DNA from: Capilliphycus salinus
Lineage (GTDB): Bacteria > Cyanobacteriota > Cyanobacteriia > Cyanobacteriales > Microcoleaceae
Length of the DNA: 64,000 bases
Direction: 5' to 3'
Assembly (NCBI RefSeq): GCF_047276495.1
Contig: NZ_CP178543.1
Location: 5,704,001 to 5,768,000 of the forward strand
Part shown: positions 42,445-52,120 of the stretch, one piece after another
How positions within the stretch are numbered: position 1 is the stretch's first letter
How the letters are laid out: each line of letters opens with the position of its first letter
Notes under the pieces: generated by a model
The model's input: the letters and a program-made list of their open reading frames with translations, nothing else
What the model was told of the DNA's origin: nothing
The model's database searches: none
Translations under genes and position numbers: made by a program

Positions 42445-42596
42445 AATCTGTTACCGAATAAACGTAATGGTTAAAAGGATTGACTTGCTTAATTCTATTT
42501 TTACAAATTCTGAGCGCAAATGCCTGTAGCTGTAAACACCATCTGGGATTAACGGGTCAATTTGACCGTTAAGTTGGTGTTATCGATCTCAAAAGA

Positions 42597-43247
42597 TTAA
42601 GTTTCAGTCGGTTCTCTCGACTCAAGAGAGGACAGTGAATTTTCGGGTGTTGAGGGTAAAAGCGATCGAGGTAAAATCCGGTTAACTTGCAGTCCGATGC
42701 GGGTAAAACCCTGACGAATGCTATCGGGAGTCAAAGGTTCTCGGGCGGCCAATTGGGTTTTAGGGGTGAATAAAACGGCGATCGCACTGATGGGAACCTG
42801 GAGAAATAAATTACAGCCCAAAAAACCGAGACTGGCGATCGATAATCCGAGTAAACGTCCTTGGGGCGGCAAGGAAACGACCTCGGCGGCCAGCGGTGCC
42901 AGACGATAAAGTTGCCAAAGGACGGGAATTAAAAGCAGAGGTGCGATGATTGCCAATCTTTGATTGAGCGGAGTTTTAAACCGGGTGAGAATCTGGCATT
43001 GCTGGGGGGTGAGTTGTTCGGGTTTGATGGCAACGATCAGGACACTAAAAATATAAAAGGGCTTAAACCATTGCATCACCAGGATGGGTACAATGCCAAT
43101 TGCGGCAACGATGGCGATTTCTACCCCCACAGGCCAGATGGGATAACCGATCGCCAATCCCAACAAACTCATAGCCAGCCACAGGGGAAGTGCCGCCAAA
43201 CCGGAAAGATGAATCCAAAGATAGGGATCTAATCGAAAATTCGACAT
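42597..43247 (-). CDS. Low-complexity-tail membrane protein
   Basis: A 216-residue protein with about four hydrophobic segments (LAALPLWLAMSLLGLAIGYP, IAIVAAIGIVPILVM, IAPLLLIPVLWQLY, LGLSIASLGFLGCNLFLQV). A short Ser/Thr/Glu-rich tail (SLLPSTPENSLSSLESREP) ends it. This matches a cyanobacterial family named for that tail, commonly found next to infB. It lies 175 bp downstream of infB on the same strand. Function unknown. Confidence 0.8.
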   Translation of the reverse strand: MSNFRLDPYLWIHLSGLAALPLWLAMSLLGLAIGYPIWPVGVEIAIVAAIGIVPILVMQWFKPFYIFSVLIVAIKPEQLTPQQCQILTRFKTPLNQRLAIIAPLLLIPVLWQLYRLAPLAAEVVSLPPQGRLLGLSIASLGFLGCNLFLQVPISAIAVLFTPKTQLAAREPLTPDSIRQGFTRIGLQVNRILPRSLLPSTPENSLSSLESREPTET

Positions 43248-43422
43248 GATGATAATTTCTCGGCGGAAGGGGCGCGTGTGTCGATCATACTACGAATTGG
43301 CGAGGCTGTTGGGAAAGGGTCCACAAAACAATGAGCGATCGCCCCCAATTGAGAATCAAGGCGATCGCGTGAAATTAAGGGAAGGAAACACAAAAGGTAC
43401 TCCTTCCCGTATCGAAATAGTT

Positions 43423-46400
43423 TTAGACCGATAGAGTCCGTCGCTTGGTTGCCATGCGATAGGCTTCGATGATGTCTCCTTCTTCCCAGTCATTGAAGCT
43501 ATCGAGACCCATACCACATTCATAGCCGGCATTAACCTCTTTGGCATCTTCGCGCATCCGTTTGAGGGAGTCGAGAATACCTTCGTGAATGACATTGCCC
43601 TTGCGATGAACTCGCACCTTGCAGTTACGAACCACCTTGCCGGACTGGATATAACATCCAGCCACCTTGCTGCGACCGACGGGGAAGACGGCCCGAACTT
43701 CGGCTTGACCGAGAGCTTCTTCAACCAATTCGGGTTCAAGCATCCCTTCCATCGCCGCTTGTACATCATCGAGGAGATTGTAAATGATGTTGTACTCGCG
43801 AATGTCAACACCGAGTTGGTCGGCGGCTTGTCGGGCGCCGTTGGCGAGGGTGGTATTAAAGCCAATTAACACGGCGTCACTGGCGGCGGCGAGATCGATA
43901 TCGGTTTCGGTGACTTCTCCGGGTGCGGCCAAGAGTAAACGCAACTGGACTTCTTTTTGAGGAAGCTTCTTGAGGGCGTTAACAATGGCCTCAACAGAGC
44001 CTTGAACATCGCCTTTGAGAATAATGTTGAGTTCTTTGAGTTCGCCTTCTTGGGCGCGAGCCGACAGGGTGCTGAGGCTGATCCGTCCTTGGAGGAGGCG
44101 AGACTGACGTTGAGCCTGGGCGCGTTGGTCGGCGAGGGCTGCGGCTTCTTTTTCGTTCTCGAACACCTCAAATTCGTCACCGGCGGCGGGAACGTCTCGC
44201 AGTCCGAGGATTTCCACCGCAAAGGAGGGGCTGGCGACATCGACCCGTTCTCCCCGGTCATCGATCATCGCCCGCACCTTACCCAAAGCCGAGCCGGCTA
44301 CCACGATATCGCCGACGCGCAAAGTCCCATTCTGGACCAACAGGGTAGCCACCGGGCCTCGTGCTTTGTCGAGGTGAGCCTCGATGACACTGCCTCGGGC
44401 GGCGCGGTCGGGATTGGCTTCGAGGTCTTCGACTTCAGAAACCAGGATAATCATCTCCAGAAGCAGGTCGAGGTTTTGTTTATTGATGGCGCTGACGGGA
44501 ACCATGATGGTATCGCCGCCCCATTCTTCGGGAACGAGATTATGTTCCATCAATTCCTGCTTAACGCGATCGGGTTGGGCCGCTTCTTTGTCGATTTTGT
44601 TAATGGCGACAATAATCGGGACACCGGCGGCTTTGGCGTGGCTGATCGCCTCAATGGTCTGAGGTCGAACCCCGTCATCGGCGGCGACCACCAGGATGGC
44701 GATATCCGTAACCCGCGCTCCCCGCGCTCGCATGGCGGTGAAGGCTTCGTGACCGGGCGTGTCGAGGAAAACGACTTGCTGCATTTTGCCTTCGTGTTCG
44801 ACATCGACATGATAGGCCCCGATATGCTGGGTAATGCCTCCGGCTTCCCCTTGAGCGACTTTGGTTTCCCGAATGGAGTCGAGGAGGGTGGTTTTACCGT
44901 GATCGACGTGACCCATAATGGTAACCACCGGCGGACGCCGTTGCAGGTGTTCGAGATCTTCTTCGTTGAAGATGTTGTCGGGTTTGATGGCATCCGATTT
45001 TTGCTGTTGGGTTTCCAGGGCAACATCCAACTCTTGACAGACCATTTCGATGATGTTCAGGTCTAGGGTTTCGGTGATGTTGACCGCTATTCCTTTGGCA
45101 AACAGACGCTTGATAATCTCGGTTTCGCTCACGGCCAGGGCGTTGGCCAGTTCTTGCACGGTCATCGAACCCGCGATCACCAGTTTGTCCGGGCGATCGG
45201 GTTTGGGTTGCTCCCCGTGGCGACGAGAACTGCTCGAACTGTCTTCCGAGGATGAACCGCCCCGGTTGGGGGTGGGTTTTTTGGCTCTCGACGGACCCGC
45301 ACTGGCGGCCGATTTGGGGGATGAGGTGGCGCCTTTCGGTTTGGGGGGACGAGCCAGGGAAAGAGTCAGGGTGGGGTTCGCATCCAAACCGCTGTTGAGT
45401 GCGCTGTCAAAGTCTTCATCCTCTTCATCGTCGATCAGAGGTTTAGCCCGAGGACGCTTGGCTTTAACTTTGGCCGCTTTGCTGGTATCTTCTTCTTCTT
45501 CTTCCCAGCCCGATCGCTTACCGGGTCGAGCCGACTGAAGTTTCTTCGGTGCGGTCAGAGATTTCTTGGGTCGTTTAATCTCCAGATCGAGGTCGTCTGT
45601 AGCCGGGATCAATTCCTCCTCAGCTTCTTCGCCCTCGTTGAGAACGGGATCGGGTTCGGCGGCTTTGCGAGACGGCGGCGGCTGAAGTTCGGGAACCGGG
45701 GGTTTAGCTTTAACGGCCGTAATTTCTTTGCGGGGTTTTCTAGTCTCTTTTGCTTCTTTGGGTTCTTTGCTGTCTGAAGACTTGGACTCGGAAGTGACCG
45801 GACGCTGAGTTTTGGTCGGCTTCGAGGGGGCGGCTGGCTTGTCCGTCGTCGTTTTGGCCGTCGGTTGGCTTGGGCTCGACTTGGGTGTGGGCTTATTGGA
45901 TTTTAAGATCGGCTTGTTTTTCACGACGGGAGACGGAGACGACGGTGCAGACGGCCGCACGGGGGGTGAGACCAGTTCGGGCGCTTTTTCGGGTGGGGTC
46001 GGTTGGGCTGAATCCGCTGGCATTAACTCCTGTTCGCCGGTTGCTTCGGGTTCGACCGGAGAATGATTCGAGTCCCCGCTAGCTTCGGGTTGCGGTTGGC
46101 TTGCAGGTTCGGATGGAGATTGAGGGGTAGAATTGGGCTTCGATAGCACAGGCCGTTCTAATAGTGTTGGTTTCTCAGAAGATGGGGATGGAACTGAAGG
46201 TTGGGGTTGAGTGGCTGTTGGCACGGATGCTGAATTTCTCTCTTGGGTTGAAAATCGGTTCGAGTTTGAGTTCACCTGAAGTTTGGGTTTACGAACTTCT
46301 AGGATTTGTTGTTTTTTCTTGTGATCGGTTTGAGAATCGGAAAGTTGCGAGGAGTGACCTCCCCGATCCGACTTGGTATCGGTATGAGTTGTGACGGGGT

Positions 46401-46563
46401 GAGTTGCCACATATTTCTCAATCCGTTGAGCATCTGATTCTGTAATTGTACTACTATGGCTTTTAACTGCAATGTTGAGCCGTTCGCATACGGCTAAGAT
46501 ATCTTTGTTGTCCAAATTTAATTCTTTTGACAACTCGTAAATTCTGACTTTGACGTTGTTCAT
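43423..46563 (-). CDS. infB: Translation initiation factor IF-2
   Basis: A 1046-residue IF-2. It has an N-terminal IF2_N domain (VRIYELSKELNLDNKDILAV), a long Pro/Ser/Lys-rich disordered region (about 60-460) typical of cyanobacteria, and a second IF2_N domain. The GTPase core follows with G1 GHVDHGKTTLLD (about 548), DTPGHEAF and NKID. It delivers initiator tRNA to the 30S subunit. It is the third gene of the rimP-nusA-ylxR-infB operon. Confidence 0.97.
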   Translation of the reverse strand: MNNVKVRIYELSKELNLDNKDILAVCERLNIAVKSHSSTITESDAQRIEKYVATHPVTTHTDTKSDRGGHSSQLSDSQTDHKKKQQILEVRKPKLQVNSNSNRFSTQERNSASVPTATQPQPSVPSPSSEKPTLLERPVLSKPNSTPQSPSEPASQPQPEASGDSNHSPVEPEATGEQELMPADSAQPTPPEKAPELVSPPVRPSAPSSPSPVVKNKPILKSNKPTPKSSPSQPTAKTTTDKPAAPSKPTKTQRPVTSESKSSDSKEPKEAKETRKPRKEITAVKAKPPVPELQPPPSRKAAEPDPVLNEGEEAEEELIPATDDLDLEIKRPKKSLTAPKKLQSARPGKRSGWEEEEEDTSKAAKVKAKRPRAKPLIDDEEDEDFDSALNSGLDANPTLTLSLARPPKPKGATSSPKSAASAGPSRAKKPTPNRGGSSSEDSSSSSRRHGEQPKPDRPDKLVIAGSMTVQELANALAVSETEIIKRLFAKGIAVNITETLDLNIIEMVCQELDVALETQQQKSDAIKPDNIFNEEDLEHLQRRPPVVTIMGHVDHGKTTLLDSIRETKVAQGEAGGITQHIGAYHVDVEHEGKMQQVVFLDTPGHEAFTAMRARGARVTDIAILVVAADDGVRPQTIEAISHAKAAGVPIIVAINKIDKEAAQPDRVKQELMEHNLVPEEWGGDTIMVPVSAINKQNLDLLLEMIILVSEVEDLEANPDRAARGSVIEAHLDKARGPVATLLVQNGTLRVGDIVVAGSALGKVRAMIDDRGERVDVASPSFAVEILGLRDVPAAGDEFEVFENEKEAAALADQRAQAQRQSRLLQGRISLSTLSARAQEGELKELNIILKGDVQGSVEAIVNALKKLPQKEVQLRLLLAAPGEVTETDIDLAAASDAVLIGFNTTLANGARQAADQLGVDIREYNIIYNLLDDVQAAMEGMLEPELVEEALGQAEVRAVFPVGRSKVAGCYIQSGKVVRNCKVRVHRKGNVIHEGILDSLKRMREDAKEVNAGYECGMGLDSFNDWEEGDIIEAYRMATKRRTLSV

Positions 46564-46704
46564 CCACTTTGCCCTCTTCGTACCAACCCGTTATTGACTT
46601 AGTTTATCTTGACATTTTTCTTCCCAAATTAACAATTGTAACCTGTTGTCGCGGTGACAACAGTAGCTAAACTCGTGAAGAAAGCTTTTGCTCAAGAGCG
46701 GTTT

Positions 46705-47013
46705 TTATTTTCCGGGGAGACGCTGCTGGAGAAGTTGATAAATTTCTTCGGGTACAGCAGCTTTAAGCGATCGCCCCAGACGATTTTTCTTTTGAGCAGC
46801 TTTGAGACATTCTGCATTCCGACACAAATAGGCGGAACGACCCATGCCTCGATCTAATTGTACCTGATGGGACGAGTAGTCTCGTACCACCCGCCAAAAC
46901 GTCTCTTTGGGAGCGGCTTGGCGACAGGCGACACAGCGACGGTAGTTAGGCTGCATTTTACGGCTCTGTTGGTCTGCACTCATGATCGCAATTGAAGATC
47001 GGAGTCTTTCCAC
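46705..47013 (-). CDS. YlxR family RNA-binding protein (DUF448)
   Basis: A 102-residue protein as written. The conserved core begins at YRRCVACRQAAPKETFWRVV and includes GRSAYLCRNAECLKAAQKKN, the YlxR/DUF448 hallmark GR-A-LC. The real start is probably one of the internal Met codons (MSADQ at 46983 or MQPNYRR at 46956). The position between nusA and infB is the conserved one. YlxR proteins bind RNA or nucleoid components in other bacteria. Confidence 0.9.
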   Translation of the reverse strand: MERLRSSIAIMSADQQSRKMQPNYRRCVACRQAAPKETFWRVVRDYSSHQVQLDRGMGRSAYLCRNAECLKAAQKKNRLGRSLKAAVPEEIYQLLQQRLPGK

Positions 47014-47186
47014 TCCCGGTTAGGGGGGCCAGCCGCACAACAGGACTTCACCGCCCTCTCTTTCTTCTATTCTATAGAGTCTTTGAAAATCTATCTATTG
47101 ATGATGGCCCAAACAGTCGGTTCGGAACACCGAAGTTCCCCAAATTTTAGATGAACTTTAGCTTGGTGTCCGACTCCTTTGAGGTC

Positions 47187-48422
47187 TTAGGCCAATTCTT
47201 CTGCGTCTTCGTCTTCCTCCTCAAAATCTTCTTCCTCGTATGCTTGCTGATATTGCAACTGTTCTGCTATTTTCTGATCTTCGGCGACGGCATCATATTT
47301 TGCAGTATCTTTGATGTCAATTTTCCATCCCGTCAGACGGGCGGCCAAACGCACGTTTTGACCTTCTTTACCGATCGCCAAGCTGAGTTGATCTTCGGGA
47401 ACCAAGATGTGAGCGCGACGTTCTTCGGGATTGACCAAACGCACTTCATCGACTCGCGCCGGACTCAGAGCATTAGCAATATAGGTCGCCGGGTCGGGAG
47501 ACCAGCGAATCACGTCTATTTTCTCGCCCCGCAACTCGTTGACCACCACTTGAATTCGCGATCCTCTCGCCCCAATACAAGCCCCCACCGGATCGACATC
47601 GCGATCGAGGGTATCAACGGCGATTTTGGTTCGCGGACCCACGTGAGACGAGGGGGGATTGGCTTCCCGGGCGACGGCGACAATTCGCACGACTTCATCT
47701 TCGATTTCGGGGACTTCGTTGGCAAACAGGTAAACGACCAAACCGGCATCAGCCCGAGAGACAATCAGTTGAGGCCCCCGTTGCGATCCCTGAGACACCC
47801 GCTTGAGATAGACTCTAAAGGTAGCATTAGCTCTGTAGTTATCGTTGGGGAGTTGTTCCCGTTTGGGTAATTCCGCCTCAACTTCTTGATGGCCGAAACC
47901 GCTGGTAACAGACATAATCACCGATTGCCGCTCAAACCGCAACACTCGCGCTTGCAAAACGGTTCCTTCCAAGTCTTTAAACTCATCTTGAATCATTTTT
48001 CGCTGCTTGTCTCGCAGCTTTTGAGCCAGGACTTGTTTGGTTTGAATGGCCGCCATCCGTCCAAAATCGCTTTGTTCGGGGGTGACATCAAGAGTCACCG
48101 TATCGCCCAACTGGGCTTCGGGTGCGACTTCGCGCACATCTTGTAGGGAAATTTGATGATCTTGGTTGCTAACTTCTTCAACAATGGTTAAATTTTTAGC
48201 CAGGACGCGAAATCCTTCTTCTTCAACATCGAGTTCGACGTCAAAATTATCGAAATAGTCTTCGCTAAATTGAGTATTAATCTCAATGGTGCGACGATAA
48301 CGTTCATATCCTTTTAACAAGGCTTCCCGTAACGCTTCTTCAACGGCTTGTTTGGGTAAATTCCGCTCTTGAGATATACCCTGGATCATGTCTTTAAGTC
48401 CGGGCAAACTGACCATTGACAT
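47187..48422 (-). CDS. nusA: Transcription termination/antitermination factor NusA
   Basis: About 411 residues from ATG 48422 (MSMVSLPGLKDMIQGISQER). It contains the NusA N-terminal RNA-polymerase-binding domain, an S1 domain (QLGDTVTLDVTPEQSDFGRM, around 110-180) and two KH domains (GACIGARGSRIQVVVNELRG and LSLAIGKEGQNVRLAARLTG). The C-terminal acidic repeats of proteobacterial NusA are absent; an acidic Glu/Asp tail ends the protein, which is normal in cyanobacteria. An upstream 32-codon extension in the same frame is not part of the family. Confidence 0.96.
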   Translation of the reverse strand: MSMVSLPGLKDMIQGISQERNLPKQAVEEALREALLKGYERYRRTIEINTQFSEDYFDNFDVELDVEEEGFRVLAKNLTIVEEVSNQDHQISLQDVREVAPEAQLGDTVTLDVTPEQSDFGRMAAIQTKQVLAQKLRDKQRKMIQDEFKDLEGTVLQARVLRFERQSVIMSVTSGFGHQEVEAELPKREQLPNDNYRANATFRVYLKRVSQGSQRGPQLIVSRADAGLVVYLFANEVPEIEDEVVRIVAVAREANPPSSHVGPRTKIAVDTLDRDVDPVGACIGARGSRIQVVVNELRGEKIDVIRWSPDPATYIANALSPARVDEVRLVNPEERRAHILVPEDQLSLAIGKEGQNVRLAARLTGWKIDIKDTAKYDAVAEDQKIAEQLQYQQAYEEEDFEEEDEDAEELA

Positions 48423-48614
48423 AGGCTGCTTCTCCTGTGTAAATCTAATTTGAATAATGAGAAATCCAAGCGAGAAAAATTCAGCAAAAATTAAGAATTC
48501 ATCCAGAACAATTCTCAATTTTGAACCGAACTGTGTAGACTCGATCGCTTTTTCTCGGTTTCGGTGTAGATGCCGACCCCACCCGCAGGTTGTGAGCGGG
48601 AAATGTTGGCGATT

Positions 48615-49076
48615 TTACTCTCCTTCTTGCAGCAGAACTTCTGCAATAACCGTGCGAGGAATTGCCATTTGTCGTCCTTTTTGATTGAGATAAACGGCGC
48701 TTTCATCGCGACGAACTAACTTTCCGCTCCACTCTTTATGACCTTTATAGAGTTCTAAAGTTCTAATCAGTACGGGAAACCCTTTAAAAGAGATAAAATC
48801 GCGATCGCTGTGAAGTATTTGAGAAATTCCGGGGCTAGAAATCTCCAACACGTAAGCATCAGGAATCAAATCGACGGTATCTAATTGTTCTTCCAAAGCT
48901 CGACTCATTTGTTCGCAATCGTCTAAACCCGTGTCTCGGTTGGGGTTGCGGATATCGACGCGCAAAACCGGGGGGGCTTGGTTGGTATAAAATACTGCTC
49001 CCACCACTTCTAATCCCAGTGCTTCAGCAACAGGGGTGGCTAGATCGATGATTTTTGGGACAAGGGGGTGAGCCAT
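48615..49076 (-). CDS. rimP: Ribosome maturation factor RimP
   Basis: 153 residues from ATG 49076 (MAHPLVPKIIDLATPVAEAL). The RimP signature VLRVDIRNPNRDTGLDDCEQ and YVLEISSPGISQILHSDRDF are present. It assists 30S subunit assembly. It is the first gene of the conserved rimP-nusA-ylxR-infB cluster. The reading frame is open 44 codons further upstream, but that extension is unlike the family. Confidence 0.95.
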   Translation of the reverse strand: MAHPLVPKIIDLATPVAEALGLEVVGAVFYTNQAPPVLRVDIRNPNRDTGLDDCEQMSRALEEQLDTVDLIPDAYVLEISSPGISQILHSDRDFISFKGFPVLIRTLELYKGHKEWSGKLVRRDESAVYLNQKGRQMAIPRTVIAEVLLQEGE

Positions 49077-49210
49077 ACTTCGATAGCAGAAAATTAGACT
49101 TAAGACTTCAAACTGACCCCTACGGAGGGAAACAGGATATACATTGGTGTTTCGACTGTAACTGCTAGCACCTCCTACCAGCTTACAGCTTGAACTGAAC
49201 CCTGCCACTA

Positions 49211-49234
49211 AAAAAAGTGGGCGTCACCCACTTC
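49211..49234 (-). terminator. Rho-independent terminator of the 49337-50782 gene
   Basis: On the minus strand AAGTGGG-TGACG-CCCACTT forms a 7-bp perfect stem followed by seven T residues (the A-run at 49211-49217). It lies about 100 bp after the stop of the membrane-protein gene and before rimP, so it should isolate the rimP operon from upstream transcription. Confidence 0.88.
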
Positions 49235-49336
49235 ACAGTGTCTTCCACAAGAAGTCAGACAGACAAATCCGGTTGCGATTCATCTGGTGTCCTCAATTTT
49301 AGCTTAAATCCGGTCTTTTTGTCAGGTGGTCTAGGT

Positions 49337-50782
49337 TTACCGATTTTTTCCTTTGGTGAGTTGGCGCAGTTGTTTGGCTTCGCGGATAACTTGTTCAAAG
49401 TTTTCTTCATCGACTCGTTGAATATAATTAATTTTAAATTCTTCGAGGAAAGCAACAAGTAAAGATTCAATTTCTGTGATGCTTTGTTCTTTTTGAATTT
49501 CGCGACCGAGGGCGGCTCCAAAATGGCGCACCAGTTCATTGGATAAGCGAGTCCCGACCGGATCTTCCATCGCATTTTTAACAGATTCATAGGTATTTTG
49601 CGGCCCTTCTACGGCGAGTTTTGATAGCTCATTAACCAGCCGATCGCTAATTTGTTTCGGAAGATCTTGCAAGCCGGGAATTTGCTTAAATCGTTGGGAA
49701 ATCGGAGACTCTTGCACTGCACTTTGAATGCTATAACGAAGAACGGCTTCGATTTCCGGTTGCACTTGAGGAATGGCTTTATAAACGGTAATTTGCACCA
49801 AACGGGTCGCCAGCACTTCCATTTCATTAATATCGTTGAGATCGATATACCGACGTTTTTGAGATTCAAAAAACTGTTTAAAAAATTCGCCGCTTTCGAT
49901 ATTATTTTGTAATTGGTTAATGGCTTGAACGATTACAATTTCGGTCAATTCTTGAGCAAAACTGGTTAAAACTCCGCGAATGGCTTGCACTCGAACCCGT
50001 TCGATATCGAGCCATCCCACCTGTTCTAAACGAATGGTTACGGGAATAATTCTCAGCCACCGCCAAAAGGGAATAAATAGAAAGACATCGTACCAGCGCC
50101 ACAGCATGGCATCGAACCAGGTAAAACTAACAAAACGCCGACCAATGAGATAGGTTCTCAGGATAAATTCAACCAGAAAAACAAGGATAAAGATTAAATC
50201 GATTTTCCAAAAATCATCTATAAATTGTGCATTTTCATTGATGCGGCGATAATAATTTACTTCCATTAAGGGAATTACTTCTTCATCAAACCATTCTAAT
50301 TGTTCTTGAAAGTCTTCTTGGATTAAATAGGTTGGACTCCAAAAAATCCGAAAGGCTTCTTTTGCCGATTTTTGGGAACCGGGAACTTTGGTCCGCATTT
50401 GATTTTTGATTTTTTCTAAGATACTGCTTTTATTGGCAATAGCGAAGGGATCTTCGTTGATCAGGTTAACACTTTGAGTCCGCAAGTCTTCGAGGGTTTG
50501 ATTAACTTCCGGTGAATTTAAGCCGAATTCTAAGGCTTGTCGTTGGAGTTGTTCAACGGTTTTTATATAGGTTTCGGTTTCGCGGTTGGCTTCAATTCCT
50601 TTGACCGGATCGTAGAATTGGGTAATTTTTGGAGTGTAGCGAAAATAAAAATCTCGCAGGGGGATATAACTGATATCAAACAAGACTAAAATAAAATTAA
50701 TCAGGGCTAGCAGCGCCATGAATTTTTCAAACCAAGGTACTTTTTTCTTTTTCTTGCGGAATATGGATTTTGAGCTAGGCAT
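49337..50782 (-). CDS. Large hypothetical membrane protein (voltage-sensor-like core)
   Basis: A 481-residue protein. A basic N-terminus (SIFRKKKKKVPW) precedes a hydrophobic helix (about 22-42). A soluble region (45-185) follows, then a cluster of hydrophobic segments (about 190-265). That cluster includes IDLIFILVFLVEFILRTYLI and FIPFWRWLRIIPVTIRLEQVG, an arginine-bearing segment reminiscent of S3-S4 of voltage-sensor domains. The C-terminal 200 residues are helical and soluble. No pore motif is seen. Conserved in cyanobacteria to my recollection. The voltage-sensor resemblance is my inference. Confidence 0.75.
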   Translation of the reverse strand: MPSSKSIFRKKKKKVPWFEKFMALLALINFILVLFDISYIPLRDFYFRYTPKITQFYDPVKGIEANRETETYIKTVEQLQRQALEFGLNSPEVNQTLEDLRTQSVNLINEDPFAIANKSSILEKIKNQMRTKVPGSQKSAKEAFRIFWSPTYLIQEDFQEQLEWFDEEVIPLMEVNYYRRINENAQFIDDFWKIDLIFILVFLVEFILRTYLIGRRFVSFTWFDAMLWRWYDVFLFIPFWRWLRIIPVTIRLEQVGWLDIERVRVQAIRGVLTSFAQELTEIVIVQAINQLQNNIESGEFFKQFFESQKRRYIDLNDINEMEVLATRLVQITVYKAIPQVQPEIEAVLRYSIQSAVQESPISQRFKQIPGLQDLPKQISDRLVNELSKLAVEGPQNTYESVKNAMEDPVGTRLSNELVRHFGAALGREIQKEQSITEIESLLVAFLEEFKINYIQRVDEENFEQVIREAKQLRQLTKGKNR

Positions 50783-50884
50783 AGATCAGTGACAATGAGA
50801 AAGATTTATTTTTCTAAGGTTACTTTAGCTAAACTCTGCTGGCTCTCCATCAACATTTTGATAGATTCTCACCAGAATTAAACG

Positions 50885-51910
50885 ATGTCTATTACTTCTA
50901 AATTACCCCGAATCAGTGTTATTATTCCAGCTTACAACTGCGATCGCTATGTTGGGCAAGCTGTCGAGAGTATTCTTCATCAAACTTATTCTTCCTATGA
51001 AATTATTGTGATTGATGATGGTTCTCAAGACAAGACTTATGAAGTTCTACAGCCTTACGAGGCAAAAATTCGCTATGTTTATCAACAAAATCAAGGGGTA
51101 TCTGTGGCCAGAAATCACGGCCTTGATTTGGCCCGGGGCGAGTTTGTGGCGTTTCTCGATGCGGATGATTTGTTTCTCCCCGATACCCTGGCGGCGCTGT
51201 TGGGGGTGTTTGAGGCGAATCCCAACCTGGGAATTGTTCATAGTGGCTGGCGTCGTATCAACCAACAGGGGGAAACGCTGATGGATGTTCGGCCCTGGGA
51301 GACGGTTCCAAAGTTGAATTTGGAGACGTGGTTGCGCTGGAAACCCCTGGGAACGATGGGAACGTTGATGTTTCGCCGCGACCGGTTAGAGCAAGTTGGG
51401 GGGTTTGAACCGGGGTTGACTCATGCGGAGGATGTTGATTTGATTTTACGGTTGGCGCTCAAAGGGTGCAAGGCCGGGTGGTTGCGCCAATCGACGGTTT
51501 GTTATCGACAGCACGATCAAAATACCATGCGCGATGGAATTTCTCAAGCCCAATCGATTAATTGGGTGCTGGATCGATTTTTCAATCAGCCGGATGTTCC
51601 TGTTGATATTCGTTTAATTGAAAATTGGGTGCGTTACAGTACGTTGGTTTGGAGTTCTTGGTACTTATATTATACAGGTTTTCCTCAAGAAATGGTACAG
51701 TATTTACAAAAATCTTGGTCTTACAGTCCGTTTTTGGGGATAGAAACGGTGATGAATTGGATTGAAAGTTTTACCCAATATTCGCAGAATTTAGGGAGTC
51801 AATTCTACGCTGATGAACTGGGGAATATTCCCGAATGGCGTCTATTAATTCAGTGGATAGTTGAACAAATTTCACAACAGCAATTAGAATCTACAACCCC
51901 TGCAAATTGA
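50885..51910 (+). CDS. Glycosyltransferase family 2 with C-terminal helical module
   Basis: A 341-residue GT-A enzyme. It opens with ISVIIPAYNCDRYVGQAVES and VIDDGSQDKT, and has the metal-binding DXD-like DADD (AFLDADDLF) and a late ED pair (HAEDVDLILRLALKG). It should transfer a sugar from a nucleotide donor to a growing surface glycan on the cytoplasmic face. Residues ~249-335 form a helical tail (WSSWYLYYTG ... MNWIESFTQYSQNLGSQF) that recurs three times in the fusion enzyme at 58955. The start ATG is divergent from the membrane-protein gene. Confidence 0.9.
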   Translation: MSITSKLPRISVIIPAYNCDRYVGQAVESILHQTYSSYEIIVIDDGSQDKTYEVLQPYEAKIRYVYQQNQGVSVARNHGLDLARGEFVAFLDADDLFLPDTLAALLGVFEANPNLGIVHSGWRRINQQGETLMDVRPWETVPKLNLETWLRWKPLGTMGTLMFRRDRLEQVGGFEPGLTHAEDVDLILRLALKGCKAGWLRQSTVCYRQHDQNTMRDGISQAQSINWVLDRFFNQPDVPVDIRLIENWVRYSTLVWSSWYLYYTGFPQEMVQYLQKSWSYSPFLGIETVMNWIESFTQYSQNLGSQFYADELGNIPEWRLLIQWIVEQISQQQLESTTPAN

Positions 51911-51963
51911 TTGTTGTGCGTTAAATTATCCTAACCTTTCTAAAACCAACCTAGTTTCAGTAG

Positions 51964-52022
51964 GGTGCGTCAAATTTCCCAAACCTTTCTAACTCCTACA
52001 AAATTAATCAGCTTGACGCACC
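51964..52022. repeat. GGTGCGTCAA-bounded 59-bp element, copy 1
   Basis: Perfect 10-bp terminal inverted repeats GGTGCGTCAA/TTGACGCACC enclose a 39-bp interior containing ACCTTTCTAACTCCTAC. A degenerate half-copy (about 51916-51950) precedes it. Confidence 0.9.
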
Positions 52023-52033
52023 AATTTCAGTAG

Positions 52034-52092
52034 GGTGCGTCAAATTTCCCAAACCTTTCTAACTCCTACAAAATTAATCAGCTTGACGCACC
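52034..52092. repeat. GGTGCGTCAA-bounded 59-bp element, copy 2
   Basis: Identical to copy 1 over the element; period 70 bp including the TTTCAGTA spacer. The pair lies tail-to-tail between the GT2 gene and the TPR-GT61 gene, so it could serve as a shared transcript end. Confidence 0.9.
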
Positions 52093-52120
52093 TTTCAAGA
52101 CAAAAAACCCAATTCAACCG

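Noticed and set aside
43957..45066. A 369-codon open frame antisense to infB
   Set aside because: It lies entirely opposite the conserved IF-2 GTPase core. It has no family features and reflects codon composition.
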